In this document: piece by piece, positions 19,155-28,372 of the stretch | Layout: every line of letters starts with the position of its first letter | How positions within the stretch are numbered: the stretch's first letter is position 1 | The notes under the pieces: model-generated | The model's input: only the letters and a program-made list of their open reading frames with translations | Database searches by the model: none | Told to the model about the DNA's origin: nothing | Position numbers and translations under genes: made by a program | DNA from: Prosthecobacter algae | GTDB taxonomy: Bacteria; Verrucomicrobiota; Verrucomicrobiia; Verrucomicrobiales; Verrucomicrobiaceae | Direction: 5' to 3' | Assembly: GCF_039542385.1 (NCBI RefSeq) | Contig: NZ_BAABIA010000004.1 | Coordinates: 540,385-604,384 of the forward strand | DNA length: 64,000 nucleotides

Positions 19155-19886
19155 ATGAAACTCAGCGCTCAAGCCAACAAACCCTTCGACACTCATCCTG
19201 AATACAACGGCCTCGCCGTCTGTGTGGATGTCACTCCACCCAAAACAGTGCAGACCGATTACGGTCCCAAGGAGCAGTTCCGTCTCGTCTTTGAAACCAC
19301 CCAGCTCCGCGAGGACGGTCGGCCCTATCTGGTCTGGTCTCGCGGCTTCACCACCAGCCTTGGCGAGAAGGCGGCACTGCGGGCTTTTCTCAAGCAGTGG
19401 TTCGGTCGTGATCTGACTGCCGCCGAGCAGAAGGAGTTCGACACCGACACGCTCATCGGTCGCATGGCTCAGCTCGTCATCGTCCACACGGAGGGACGCA
19501 ATGGCGAAACCTATGCCAACATCGGGCTGATCCGTCCGGACAAGTCTGGCAGCACGATGGCTCCTTCCGGCAAATACATCCGAGTCAAGGATCGCCAGGA
19601 CAAAGACACCTCCTACAACCGGGTCAGCCAACCCGCGTCTGATGCTACGCAAGCTGCGGATGACTGGCACTTCACCAAGGTTCACGTCGGCAAGCATCAG
19701 GGGCTGGACATCTGTGAACTCGATCAGGCTGCGGTGCGCGGGCTCTACGACAACTGGCTGCCCATCGCCAAAGCGCTCCCAAAGCCACTGAAGGCAGATC
19801 GCGACCTGATGTTCGCCGTGGAGCAGGCCGCCGCCGAGTTCGGCTTCGCCAAGCCGGCAGAGGCTTCCGAGAACATCCCCTACTGA
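19155..19886 (+). CDS. Putative phage-type single-stranded DNA-binding protein
   Basis: A 243-residue soluble protein. The N-terminal 125 residues look like an all-beta, OB-like fold (LAVCVDVTPPKTVQTDYG, EQFRLVFETT, AQLVIVHTEGRNGETYANI), as in single-stranded DNA-binding or annealing proteins of phages. The ATG at 19155 (MKLSAQANKP) is preferred to an upstream in-frame codon that overlaps the HTH gene. It is followed by a RecB-like nuclease and a helicase, a common neighbourhood for recombination or replication accessory proteins. No motif is decisive. Confidence 0.5.
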   Translation: MKLSAQANKPFDTHPEYNGLAVCVDVTPPKTVQTDYGPKEQFRLVFETTQLREDGRPYLVWSRGFTTSLGEKAALRAFLKQWFGRDLTAAEQKEFDTDTLIGRMAQLVIVHTEGRNGETYANIGLIRPDKSGSTMAPSGKYIRVKDRQDKDTSYNRVSQPASDATQAADDWHFTKVHVGKHQGLDICELDQAAVRGLYDNWLPIAKALPKPLKADRDLMFAVEQAAAEFGFAKPAEASENIPY

Positions 19887-19914
19887 GATCAAACCTTCAT
19901 TCGAATCCGATCCC

Positions 19915-20754
19915 ATGATCCTCATTCAACGCGAATCTCCCTCGCACTGGTATTTGCCAGACGGCACCCCGTATCACGAGGTGGTCCGGGCCGATGGCAA
20001 CGGCATGCGTTCCGTAACCCTGCGTGACGCCCGCAAGGTTAATGCCCTGCCCTCCGTCACCAACGTCCTCAGCGTGCTGGCCAAGCCTGGTCTTGATGCC
20101 TGGAAGCAGGAGCAGGCCATCATGGCTGCTCTGACGCTGCCCAAGCGTGAGGACGAGCCCCTTGATGCCTTTGCCCGCCGTGTCGTCGAAGACATGGGCG
20201 AGCAGGTCCGGTCCGCTGCTGATCTCGGCAGCTCTGTTCACGCCGCCATTGAGGTCTATCTGCAAACCGGCGAATCCCCGGAAAACCCTGACATCCTGCG
20301 CCTATTCGCGCCAGTGAAGCTGTGGATCGACGAGCACGTCGAGCGCATCGGTCTGGTCGAAACCGTGGCGGTGCATACGCAGTTCGGATTCGCCGGTCGC
20401 ATCGACCTGGTGGCCAGGCTCAAGAGCACGGGCACCTGGGCGGTCATTGATTTCAAGACGCAGAAGATGAAGCCCGACAAGAAGGGCGTCTATCAGGCCA
20501 GCTACTACGAAACCTGGCCGCTGCAATTGATGGCCTACTTCAAGGCGCTCAACAGCGCCGGTGAATGTTCGCGCCGTCTGGAGGACATCGCATCTGTCGT
20601 CATCAACTCCGTCGAACCCACGCCCGTGCAGGTGAAGGTCTGGCCGCGAGAGGGCCACGAGTCTCTCTGGCAGGCTTTTAATAACGCCCGCGAACTGTGG
20701 TGCTTCATCAAGGGCTACCGCCCGCAACCCGCCGAGCCATTCCTCAGCGCATGA
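19915..20754 (+). CDS. PD-(D/E)XK exonuclease (RecB/Cas4-like)
   Basis: A 279-residue nuclease. The core is GRID (D164), then AVIDFKT (D179, K181), with an upstream His (H109, SSVHAAIE) and a downstream QLMAY (Q204). That is the full H-D-DxK-Q arrangement of RecB-family nucleases found in phage recombination modules. No Cys cluster is seen, so it is not an iron-sulfur Cas4. Its stop overlaps the next small gene (ATGA), so it is coupled to the helicase segment. Confidence 0.8.
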   Translation: MILIQRESPSHWYLPDGTPYHEVVRADGNGMRSVTLRDARKVNALPSVTNVLSVLAKPGLDAWKQEQAIMAALTLPKREDEPLDAFARRVVEDMGEQVRSAADLGSSVHAAIEVYLQTGESPENPDILRLFAPVKLWIDEHVERIGLVETVAVHTQFGFAGRIDLVARLKSTGTWAVIDFKTQKMKPDKKGVYQASYYETWPLQLMAYFKALNSAGECSRRLEDIASVVINSVEPTPVQVKVWPREGHESLWQAFNNARELWCFIKGYRPQPAEPFLSA

Positions 20755-20915
20755 ACCTTTCACCCGACAAGCCCATGCCCACCCTGATGACACTGCTCGA
20801 TGAGCGCCGCCCGTTGATCACCACCCATCGCCGTTGGCCTCACGGGGCATGGCCGTGGATCACCTTCCTGCTTGGGCTCGCCCTGGGCTGGATTCTTCAC
20901 CCACACCTCTCATGA
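20751..20915 (+). CDS. Small single-pass membrane protein
   Basis: A 54-residue protein with a basic N-terminal part (ERRPLITTHRRWPHG) and one hydrophobic segment near the C-terminus (WITFLLGLALGWIL). It overlaps its upstream and downstream genes by 4 bases on each side (ATGA at both ends), which supports real translation. Function unknown; the position inside a replication operon suggests membrane tethering or a simple coupling peptide. Confidence 0.55.
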   Translation: MNLSPDKPMPTLMTLLDERRPLITTHRRWPHGAWPWITFLLGLALGWILHPHLS

Positions 20916-22168
20916 GCTTTGATCCAACCGCCGAGAGGTTTCATCGGCTGGTGAAGCAGGGCCGCAATGTCCTGCTCACCGGTCAGGCTGGGACTGGCAA
21001 GAGCACCTTGTTGCGCAACGAGATCGACGCTGACGACGAGGAGGTGGCGATCACTGCCTCCACGGGCATTGCTGCGCTCAACATCGGTGGTAGCACCATC
21101 CACCGTTGGAGCGGCATGATGCTGGGCCCCAAACGTGGTGAAGATCCGCGTGGCTATCTCCGCGAACTGATGCGTGACAATCGCCATTCGGTTCGCGCGG
21201 GATTGGATCGCATCCGCAACTGTCGTCTGCTGGTCCTCGATGAGGTGTCGATGCTCTCGGGCATCACACTCGCCTTCTTCGATCTGCTGTGTCGCACGGT
21301 TCGTCGTGATCAGGCACCGTTTGGTGGCATCCAGATCATTGCCACAGGCGACTTCCTGCAACTGCCCCCGGTTCGCACTGATCCGCGTGAGGTCTATGAC
21401 TGGGCCTTCCTGACTCAAAGCTGGATCGAGGCGGACTTCGCCACCATCCACCTCACCAAGGTTCATCGACAGGACGAACCTGACCTCCTGCGCGCTTTCG
21501 GGGAGTTCCGCGTGGGCAAGATCTCCTCGGCCAGTGCGGCACTGCTTGCCTCACGCGTGGTGCATTTTCCGGACGCTGACACACCACGCCTGTTCACCCA
21601 CAACAGCCAGGTGGATAAATGGAACGCCTATCGTCTCGCCTGCATTGAGTCTGACGAGACGATCTACCCGGCACGCACTTCGGGTCCAGATCATCAAGTT
21701 CAGTTCCTTCGCACCAACCTGCTCACGCCTGAGCAGCTCGTGCTCAAACCGGGAGCCAGGGTGATGTTCACGGTGAATCAGCCTGACCTGGGTTTCGTGA
21801 ACGGTCAAACCGGCACCGTGATCGTCTGCGGGCGTGACGAAGTGCTCGTCGATTGCGATGGAATGCCGATCCGTGTCGCGCCCTACGAATGGCGGTTTGA
21901 TTCGCGCGACAAGCACAGCGCCACCTTCACCCAGTTCCCCCTGCGGCTGGCCTGGTCGCTCACTATCCACAAGTCCCAAGGCCTCACTCTCGACAGTGCC
22001 TACATCGACGTGCGTGCCGCCCGTGAACCTGGCCAGGCCTACGTCGCCGTCTCCCGTGTGCGCTCCCTAGCGGGCCTCAACATCAAAGCCTGGTTCAGCG
22101 GCATCTTCGTCAGCCAGGCAGCCATCCAATTTTACCAATCCATCACGCCCAAACCCGTCGCTGCATGA
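20912..22168 (+). CDS. SF1B DNA helicase, Pif1/RecD/Dda-like
   Basis: A 418-residue helicase. Walker A is GQAGTGKST (residues 24-32), motif Ia is ITASTGIAA, Walker B is LLVLDEVSML, motif III is GDFLQLPPV, and the C-terminal lobe has LTIHKSQGLTLD and AYVAVSRVR. This is the Pif1/Dda pattern of a 5'-3' helicase. The start at 20912 overlaps the upstream small gene and the stop overlaps the primase-polymerase gene (ATGA), so all are coupled. It probably serves as a replication helicase for the element. Confidence 0.88.
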   Translation: MSFDPTAERFHRLVKQGRNVLLTGQAGTGKSTLLRNEIDADDEEVAITASTGIAALNIGGSTIHRWSGMMLGPKRGEDPRGYLRELMRDNRHSVRAGLDRIRNCRLLVLDEVSMLSGITLAFFDLLCRTVRRDQAPFGGIQIIATGDFLQLPPVRTDPREVYDWAFLTQSWIEADFATIHLTKVHRQDEPDLLRAFGEFRVGKISSASAALLASRVVHFPDADTPRLFTHNSQVDKWNAYRLACIESDETIYPARTSGPDHQVQFLRTNLLTPEQLVLKPGARVMFTVNQPDLGFVNGQTGTVIVCGRDEVLVDCDGMPIRVAPYEWRFDSRDKHSATFTQFPLRLAWSLTIHKSQGLTLDSAYIDVRAAREPGQAYVAVSRVRSLAGLNIKAWFSGIFVSQAAIQFYQSITPKPVAA

Positions 22169-25100
22169 GCTTTTCCATTCCGTCCAACATCAACGAGCTC
22201 GACCGCCTGCAGGCAGCTCAGTTCTACCACGACCAGCTTGGCTGGGCTGTGCATCCGCTCATGCCACCTGACCGTGGTGATGAGCAGGAGCGTGGCAAGA
22301 AGCCCATCCTCAAAGGCTGGCGCAACCACCGCGCCGAGGAAGTCACCCAGGACTTCATCCGCCGACATTTCAATGGCACTTCTCACACCAATGTGGGGTG
22401 CGTGGTGCGTCCACCGTTCATCCATGTCGATCTGGACAGCAAACCCGACGCTGGGGAATCCGTCCGCGCTTGGCTTGCCACCAAGCCCGAGCTTGATCAT
22501 GCGCCACGCGAGCGCACCGGGGGTGGTGCGCATCTGTCCTTCATCTGCCGTGACCTGCCTGAATCAGTGCTCAAGTCGAAGAAGGCCATCACCTGTCAGA
22601 TCAATGACAAGGTGAGTGCCGAGCTTTACTTCGACGGCCTCAACATCGTGCTGAGTCCATCGGTTCACAAAAGCGGCCATCGCTACGTTTGGGAAATCAC
22701 TGGCACCATTCCCGAGGTGAGCTGGGAGCAGTTGTGTCATTGGTTCGGCTTTGAAACTCCCGAGGCCGCCAAACGTGGCCGCCCGAAGAAGGATTCCACC
22801 TGGTGGTCCGCCTTCAATGGTGATCTCGCCACATTGGACATCGTGGCGTTGTTTCGTCGTGCGGGCCGTTTGGGCGACTGCATCGACCCAGATCAGCAGA
22901 AGTGGGCAGTGCGGTGCCCCTGGGATCATGATCACTCCAAGCAGCATGACGGCATCGGCACCGACACGGCCATCTTTGCCTCCGAGCCTCCTGGATTCAA
23001 ATGCCTGCACGCCCACTGCGCCGAACGCAGCATCAAAGACGTGCTGGAGTGGTTTGAAGCGCAGCAGTCTGGGATCGTGGATGAACACTGTCGCGAGCAG
23101 CGTGTGTGGAAGGACGGTCAAAAGGATCGCGAAGGTCGCCCGCGCATCGTTCTGCCTGGACCTGATCGTGAAGACTCCGAGTTCGCCACCGAAGTGGCCG
23201 AGGTGATCGCGCCAAAGGAAGTCTGGTTCAACAAGGCCGAGCGTGTCGTCTCAGTTCGCCTGCTGCGGTTTTCAGAGAAGGCACAGTCACTCGGGTTTCA
23301 GGCGCTGGAACCCATCGAAGCCCGCACAGCCATTGAGGATCATGTGCAGACGGGCTTGGTGCAAATGGACCGAGACACCAGCCAGCCGGTGTTTTCAGCG
23401 CGCACCATGACGCGTGAGTGCGCGGCTGGTCTTTTGGCCGCCCCACAACTCCGGCGGAAGCTGCCCGAGATCATCCGCATCCTGGATTTCCCGCTCCCCA
23501 TCCGCCTGCCGGGCGGAGAGATCGCTCAGCCAAAATCTGGCTACGATCCGCGCTTCCGCATCTACACGGACCCTGCGGCTCCAGAACTGAGGCGCATGTC
23601 ACGGGACGAGGCCTTTGAGTGGATCAAGCAGGCGCACGTTGGGTTTGGGTTCCGTGACAAGCAAAGCCTGGTCCATGCCATCGCTCGTCTGATCACGCCC
23701 TACTGCCGAGGTCTCATGGGTTGGGATGGCCGGTTCCCGCTCTGGCACTTTTCAGGCAACCGCCCCAGGGCAGGCAAGGACTACCTCGCAGGAGTGACTC
23801 AGATCGTCTATGAGGGGCGCAGCATCGAAGACGCTCCGCTGGAACGTGAGTCCGAGGAAACGCGCAAGCGCATCACGGCCGCGTTGATGAGTGGGCGACG
23901 GATGTTGCATTTTGCCAACTGCCAGGGCCACATTCAAGACGCTGTCTTCATCGGCGCGATCACCAGCAAGACCTTTGGCGCTCGCAATCTCGGCAGCACG
24001 GACGCGCGCTCTGACCTCACCTTGCCCAACGAGATCGAGTTCTCCATCTCGGCTAACATTGGCCTCACGTTCCGGCCCGATGTCGAGCCGCGCACACGCC
24101 GCATCACTCTGGAGTTTCCCGAGGACAACGCCAATGGCCGCGAGTTCCCCAACCCGGAACTGCATGACTGGGTGCGCCAGCACCGCCGTGAAATCTTGTC
24201 AGCCATCGACTCACTGGTCGCGATGTGGGTAGAGGCAGGCTGCCCCGCCGGCAAACGTCCCTTCAACAGCTTTCCTGAGTGGGCCACCGTCGTGGGCGGA
24301 GTGCTCGGGTTCCACAACCTGGGTGATCCATGCGAACCGCATCTGGATGATGGCGGGCTGCCTGCCGACCGTCAAACAGAGGCCATGCGGATGCTGTTCG
24401 TCATTGGCTACGCCGCACATCCTGACAAGTGGGTCGGTAAGGCTCAGATCTATGAAATCATCGAGAGCAACGCGGAGACGGAGGCCTTTTCATGGTTCGG
24501 TGATCTGGCCGAAAAGGGAGCCAAGCACCGCATTGGCAAAGACCTGCGGCAGTTCAAGGACCGCGAATTGGACGGGATATTGTTCATGATTGATGATCAC
24601 GCCAAAGAGTCCCAGAAACATCGTTTCAGGTTCACCAAGCAGAAGAGTTCACGTCACGATGTTCTGGGTGAGCTATTCGGGATGCGTCAGCCCTCTGAAA
24701 CCGCTCTCCAGGGTGTAAATCAGGCGCATTTGGCGCATTTATCGCATTCTGTAGCTCTGCCAAAACTCCAGACCTTTAAATCAGAAGAAAATAATAAAAA
24801 TAGGGAGAATAAAAGAGAGTACAGTACACACACAGGGGAACCAATGCGTGAAATGCGTCAAATGCGCAGCGCGTCGGACCTCCCGGCCATCGCTGCCGCG
24901 ATCCGTAAATCACGCTCCGTCGCGCTCGATCTGGAAACCTACGGCCCGCGCAAAGGCGATGGTCTCGATCCATGGGCGGGTGACATCCGACTGCTCTCCC
25001 TTTGCGTGGAAGGTCAGGAGCCCTGGATCTTGGATCTGCGCGCCATCGGCTACGATCTCGGTGAGCTGAAGACAGCTCTCGAATCCGTCGAGATCATCGC

Positions 25101-26568
25101 CCACAACGCCAAGTTCGATCTGCTCTGGCTGCGCGTGAAATGTGGCCTCCGTGCCACGCGCGTGTTCTGCACGCTGGTGGCAGCGCGCCTGTTCAGCGCT
25201 GGCACCAAACCAGGCAACGACCTCGACAAGTGTCTGGAGCGTTACCTCGGCATTGCTCCCGCCCCTGATCACAGCCGCTCCGACTGGGGTTCGATGTTCC
25301 TCACCGAAGATCAGCTCGCCTATGCCGCTCGTGATGTGCTCCATCTCCAGGCGCTTTCCAACAAGCTCTGGAGCCTGCTGGAAAGCGATCAGCTCGATGT
25401 GGTGGGCCGGCTCGAATTCGATCTCGTGCCCGTCATCGTCGAGATGGAAGCCGCCGGCATTGCCGTGGACAAAGCCAGGCTCCGGGAGATCGAAACGAGG
25501 GCACGCTCCTCTGCCTCCGATCATGCCGGGATGCTGCGCCAAAAGCTCAACCTGCCCAAGCTCAACCCTGGCAGTCCTCAGCAGCTTCTCGAAGCGCTCA
25601 AGGCGGCAGGCATCGAGCTGGATAACACCAACGAGGAAACGCTCAAGGCGGCGGACGATGGCGAGATCATCCCGCTGATCCTCGACTACCGGGGCGCTGA
25701 AAAGCTCGCTCAACAGGCGGCTTCGTTGCTGGAGTGTGTGAAGCAGGACGGACGCATCCATGGCCGCTTCGATCCCACGGGCACGGCCACAGGCCGGTTC
25801 TCATCGAAGGACCCGAACCTGCAAAACGTGGGGCGTGGTGAACTGCGCACCTGCTTTGTGCCTGAGCCTGGGAACAAGCTCATCGTCGCCGACTACTCGC
25901 AGATCGAGCTGCGCGCTGCTGCCGTGATCGCTGGCGAGAAGAAGATGATCGAGGCCTACAAGAACGGCGTGGACCTGCACAAGCAGACCGCCTCCGAAGT
26001 CTTGAACAAGCCTTTGGAGGACGTCACCAAGCAAGATCGGCAGATTAGCAAATCGGCAAATTTTGGCCTGCTGTACGGTCAGAGCGCTCCGGGCCTCGTG
26101 CGCTACGCCGCATCGAGCTACGGCGTGCAGATGGAGCTGGACCAGGCCGAGCAAATCCGCCGGCAGTTCTTCCGCACCTACGACCGCCTGCGCCAGTGGC
26201 ATGGTGTCAGTCACAACCAGGCGGACGCCGGTGCCCGCGAAGTTAGAACCGTGCTGGGTCGCCGCCGCTTGATCCCGGAAACGGCCTCCGAATGGGAACG
26301 CTTCACCGCCCTGGTGAACACGCCCGTTCAAGGCGGTTGCGCCGATGGCATGAAGCAGGCGCTCGTGCTCCTAGCCCAACGTCTGCCCAACGAGGCCCGA
26401 ATCATCTCCACCGTGCATGATGAAGTGCTCGTGGAGGCTCCCGAGGCGATGGCGAATGAAGTCTGCGATCTGGTCCAAGCCACCATGATCGAAGCGATGG
26501 CCGCCCTGTTCCCGCAGGTGCCCATCGAGGTCGAGGCGGGGTCATGTGCCAACTGGGGCGAGAAATGA
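22165..26568 (+). CDS. PrimPol - helicase - DNA polymerase I fusion protein
   Basis: A single 1467-residue frame. Residues of about 10-210 are a primase-polymerase domain (HVDLDS near 87-92, GGGAHLSF near 117). A Cys/His zinc-finger-like block follows (CPWDHDH, then CLHAHC, about 252-284). A P-loop region (GNRPRAGKDYL, about 530) belongs to a helicase part ending near 850. After a low-GC linker comes a family A polymerase: exonuclease motifs DLETYG (about 921), NAKFD and YAARD, all catalytic residues present, and polymerase motifs DYSQIELR (about 1240), KSANFGLLYG (about 1295) and HDEVLVE (about 1417). It could prime, unwind and copy DNA alone. An internal start within the linker may yield a separate polymerase. 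Confidence 0.9.
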   Translation: MSFSIPSNINELDRLQAAQFYHDQLGWAVHPLMPPDRGDEQERGKKPILKGWRNHRAEEVTQDFIRRHFNGTSHTNVGCVVRPPFIHVDLDSKPDAGESVRAWLATKPELDHAPRERTGGGAHLSFICRDLPESVLKSKKAITCQINDKVSAELYFDGLNIVLSPSVHKSGHRYVWEITGTIPEVSWEQLCHWFGFETPEAAKRGRPKKDSTWWSAFNGDLATLDIVALFRRAGRLGDCIDPDQQKWAVRCPWDHDHSKQHDGIGTDTAIFASEPPGFKCLHAHCAERSIKDVLEWFEAQQSGIVDEHCREQRVWKDGQKDREGRPRIVLPGPDREDSEFATEVAEVIAPKEVWFNKAERVVSVRLLRFSEKAQSLGFQALEPIEARTAIEDHVQTGLVQMDRDTSQPVFSARTMTRECAAGLLAAPQLRRKLPEIIRILDFPLPIRLPGGEIAQPKSGYDPRFRIYTDPAAPELRRMSRDEAFEWIKQAHVGFGFRDKQSLVHAIARLITPYCRGLMGWDGRFPLWHFSGNRPRAGKDYLAGVTQIVYEGRSIEDAPLERESEETRKRITAALMSGRRMLHFANCQGHIQDAVFIGAITSKTFGARNLGSTDARSDLTLPNEIEFSISANIGLTFRPDVEPRTRRITLEFPEDNANGREFPNPELHDWVRQHRREILSAIDSLVAMWVEAGCPAGKRPFNSFPEWATVVGGVLGFHNLGDPCEPHLDDGGLPADRQTEAMRMLFVIGYAAHPDKWVGKAQIYEIIESNAETEAFSWFGDLAEKGAKHRIGKDLRQFKDRELDGILFMIDDHAKESQKHRFRFTKQKSSRHDVLGELFGMRQPSETALQGVNQAHLAHLSHSVALPKLQTFKSEENNKNRENKREYSTHTGEPMREMRQMRSASDLPAIAAAIRKSRSVALDLETYGPRKGDGLDPWAGDIRLLSLCVEGQEPWILDLRAIGYDLGELKTALESVEIIAHNAKFDLLWLRVKCGLRATRVFCTLVAARLFSAGTKPGNDLDKCLERYLGIAPAPDHSRSDWGSMFLTEDQLAYAARDVLHLQALSNKLWSLLESDQLDVVGRLEFDLVPVIVEMEAAGIAVDKARLREIETRARSSASDHAGMLRQKLNLPKLNPGSPQQLLEALKAAGIELDNTNEETLKAADDGEIIPLILDYRGAEKLAQQAASLLECVKQDGRIHGRFDPTGTATGRFSSKDPNLQNVGRGELRTCFVPEPGNKLIVADYSQIELRAAAVIAGEKKMIEAYKNGVDLHKQTASEVLNKPLEDVTKQDRQISKSANFGLLYGQSAPGLVRYAASSYGVQMELDQAEQIRRQFFRTYDRLRQWHGVSHNQADAGAREVRTVLGRRRLIPETASEWERFTALVNTPVQGGCADGMKQALVLLAQRLPNEARIISTVHDEVLVEAPEAMANEVCDLVQATMIEAMAALFPQVPIEVEAGSCANWGEK
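24724..24867 (+). repeat. 17-bp inverted repeat around the AT-rich linker of the fusion gene
   Basis: The left arm (24724-24740) reads GCGCATTTGGCGCATTT. The right arm (24851-24867) is its reverse complement with one mismatch. The 110 bases between them are strikingly A-rich (24774-24832), unlike the surrounding GC-rich coding sequence. It lies exactly at the junction of the helicase and polymerase halves. Confidence 0.7.
24834..24846 (+). promoter_or_regulatory. Internal ribosome binding site and start codon for a polymerase-only product
   Basis: AGGGGA (24834-24839) lies 4 bases before the in-frame ATG at 24844 (Met894). Two further ATGs follow within 21 bases. Initiation here would give a 574-residue stand-alone family A polymerase (24844-26568), beginning right before the exonuclease domain. 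Few genes in this window have so clear a Shine-Dalgarno match. Confidence 0.5.
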
Positions 26569-26582
26569 AAGGAGCCACCCCC

Positions 26583-27191
26583 ATGAACTTCGATGACGAT
26601 GAAGAACTGCCGCCAAGCTCGTACCAGAGCCGCCAGCGCGACATGGACGATGATTACCGCCGGGAATACCAGCAGTGGATCAGATCCCTGCCGCCCGAGG
26701 AGCGTCGCAAGGTCAAGGAGATGGGCTTGGACAAAGCCTACCTCCCCTCAGGCTCCGGTGGTGCCACCAAGGACGCCGCCGAATCCTCCCGCGCCCGATG
26801 CGAGGACAGCTACGAAGAACCTGAGGAACCTGCCTCCGATGCACCTGCCCACCAGGCATCCTCCGCCACTGAGCCATGTTCAAATCATCCGCAGCCTGCG
26901 GACACTGAAGGCTTGCACGATCTACTGCGCCGCCTGGTGGGCGAGATGGTCAGCCAGAGCAACGCTCGCCTTTCGCTCGACTGCCTCGCCCTCGTCACCG
27001 GGCTTGCCTATGACGGCGACTCGATGACCGAGATCGCCAAGCGCCACGACGTGACCCGCGCTGCCGTCTCCAAACGCTGCGTCGAGTTGACGCAGTCACT
27101 CAATCTGAAACCCAGCCGTGCCATGCGCTCCCTGCTCGCCCGCGAGAGCTACCGCAAAGCCCGCATCCATCATCTCCGCGTGAATCCATGA
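26583..27191 (+). CDS. HTH protein with sigma region 4-like C-terminal domain
   Basis: A 202-residue acidic protein. The N-terminal 110 residues are low-complexity and disordered; the C-terminal part has an HTH, LVTGLAYDGDSMTEIAKRHD followed by VTRAAVSKRCVEL, like sigma-70 region 4 or a phage transcription regulator. The ATG at 26583 is chosen because AAAGGAG lies 9 bases upstream. Its stop overlaps the next gene (ATGA). It may regulate the element's own promoters. Confidence 0.6.
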   Translation: MNFDDDEELPPSSYQSRQRDMDDDYRREYQQWIRSLPPEERRKVKEMGLDKAYLPSGSGGATKDAAESSRARCEDSYEEPEEPASDAPAHQASSATEPCSNHPQPADTEGLHDLLRRLVGEMVSQSNARLSLDCLALVTGLAYDGDSMTEIAKRHDVTRAAVSKRCVELTQSLNLKPSRAMRSLLARESYRKARIHHLRVNP

Positions 27192-27874
27192 AACCCGCCC
27201 GCATCGACCCGAAAATCACCATCACCCGCACAGGGTTGCAGGTGACAGCCGACCTCAGCTTCGAGGAGTGGCAGTCCATGGCCTCCCGTTTCGGAGCCGC
27301 CATGTCCAGCGCGGCCTTCGTCATCGGCGACTGGCTCGTGTATGGCGAGGATCACTTCCGTGGCCAGAAACGCCTTCCTGGCTTTGAAGACGAATCCATC
27401 AGCACCCGAAGAGTGTCCTCCGAGATCTATGACGAAGCCCTGCGTCTGACTGGCCTGGACCGCAGCACCCTCGTGACCTACGCCTATGTGGCGCGACGCG
27501 TGCCCGCTTCGTTGCGCAACGAGCAGCTTTCCTGGGAGCATCACAAGGCGGTGGCGAAGTTGAAGGAGGAAGACCAACAACGCTGGCTCCAGATCGCCGG
27601 GGCTGAAGGCGACGACGAGCACGGCGCAGTGTCCACCCGACGACTGCGCAAGAGCATCACCGCAGGTCGCCTGCTCACCGCCGAGGAGATGACCTCCGAT
27701 CCAGCCGACCGTGGCCGCCTCAATCACATCCCGTTCCTCAACCGCCTGAACGCCTGGTGGGCGCAGATGAAGGACAACGGCTGGCTCAAGCGGGCGACCC
27801 GCGAGCAGAAGGAAACCCTCAAACGCGACCTCAGCATGGTCGTGCGGATCATCCGCGAACTCGATTCCAACTAA
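27188..27874 (+). CDS. LmbU-like putative DNA-binding protein
   Basis: A 228-residue soluble protein. The segment SSAAFVIGDWLVYGED, followed by TGLDRSTLVTYAYVARRVP and then LSWEHHKAVAKL, matches the pattern of LmbU-family regulators and related ParB-like helical proteins of plasmids and actinomycete clusters. It is coupled to the preceding HTH gene by a 4-base overlap. The role in this operon is unknown; segregation or transcription control are options. Confidence 0.5.
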   Translation: MKPARIDPKITITRTGLQVTADLSFEEWQSMASRFGAAMSSAAFVIGDWLVYGEDHFRGQKRLPGFEDESISTRRVSSEIYDEALRLTGLDRSTLVTYAYVARRVPASLRNEQLSWEHHKAVAKLKEEDQQRWLQIAGAEGDDEHGAVSTRRLRKSITAGRLLTAEEMTSDPADRGRLNHIPFLNRLNAWWAQMKDNGWLKRATREQKETLKRDLSMVVRIIRELDSN

Positions 27875-27890
27875 ACCACCCCACCACGAT

Positions 27891-28130
27891 ATGGACACAG
27901 ACCAACCCCTCCAAGATCAAGCCATCGAACACGTCCGCGAACTGCTCGCCACCCACTGGCGCGAAGCGAAGGACTCCGCCGACGAAGACGGCAAGTTCGC
28001 CATCGGCCTGCGCATCTCCGTTCTCAACGGCGCACCCGCCAAGCTCAAGGTGAAGTGCAGCATCAGCAAAACCATCACCGACGAGATCGAGAGCCAGGTG
28101 GACGACCCGGAGCAGATGAAACTGCTGTAA
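27891..28130 (+). CDS. Small hypothetical protein
   Basis: A 79-residue acidic protein, helical at both ends, with a beta-like centre (FAIGLRISVLNGAPAKLKVK). Not recognised. It continues the replication operon, 16 bases after the LmbU-like gene. Confidence 0.5.
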   Translation: MDTDQPLQDQAIEHVRELLATHWREAKDSADEDGKFAIGLRISVLNGAPAKLKVKCSISKTITDEIESQVDDPEQMKLL

Positions 28131-28162
28131 CCCAAATACCATCCCACACCCCGAAAATCATT

Positions 28163-28351
28163 ATGACACCCGCAGACATCATCGCTTGGGCGCTCGCCCT
28201 CGGCCTCGCCTGGGTCGTTCTCGCCCTGTGCATCCCTATCGAGCGCTGGATCGAGCTGCATATGCAGCGCCGAGTGCGCAACACAGGCTTGGAAAAGCGA
28301 TTGGAAGAACTGGAACGTCGCTTCAAAGAGCAGTCTCCACCCGAGGCGTAA
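28163..28351 (+). CDS. Small membrane protein with C-terminal coiled coil
   Basis: A 62-residue protein with one N-terminal hydrophobic helix (IIAWALALGLAWVVLALCI) and a charged helix (LEKRLEELERRFKEQ) likely to form a coiled coil. The start at 28163 is the first ATG after the previous gene. Function not recognised; the shape resembles small phage or plasmid membrane anchors. Confidence 0.45.
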   Translation: MTPADIIAWALALGLAWVVLALCIPIERWIELHMQRRVRNTGLEKRLEELERRFKEQSPPEA

Positions 28352-28372
28352 AGTTGACTCTCTGCGCAGGCC

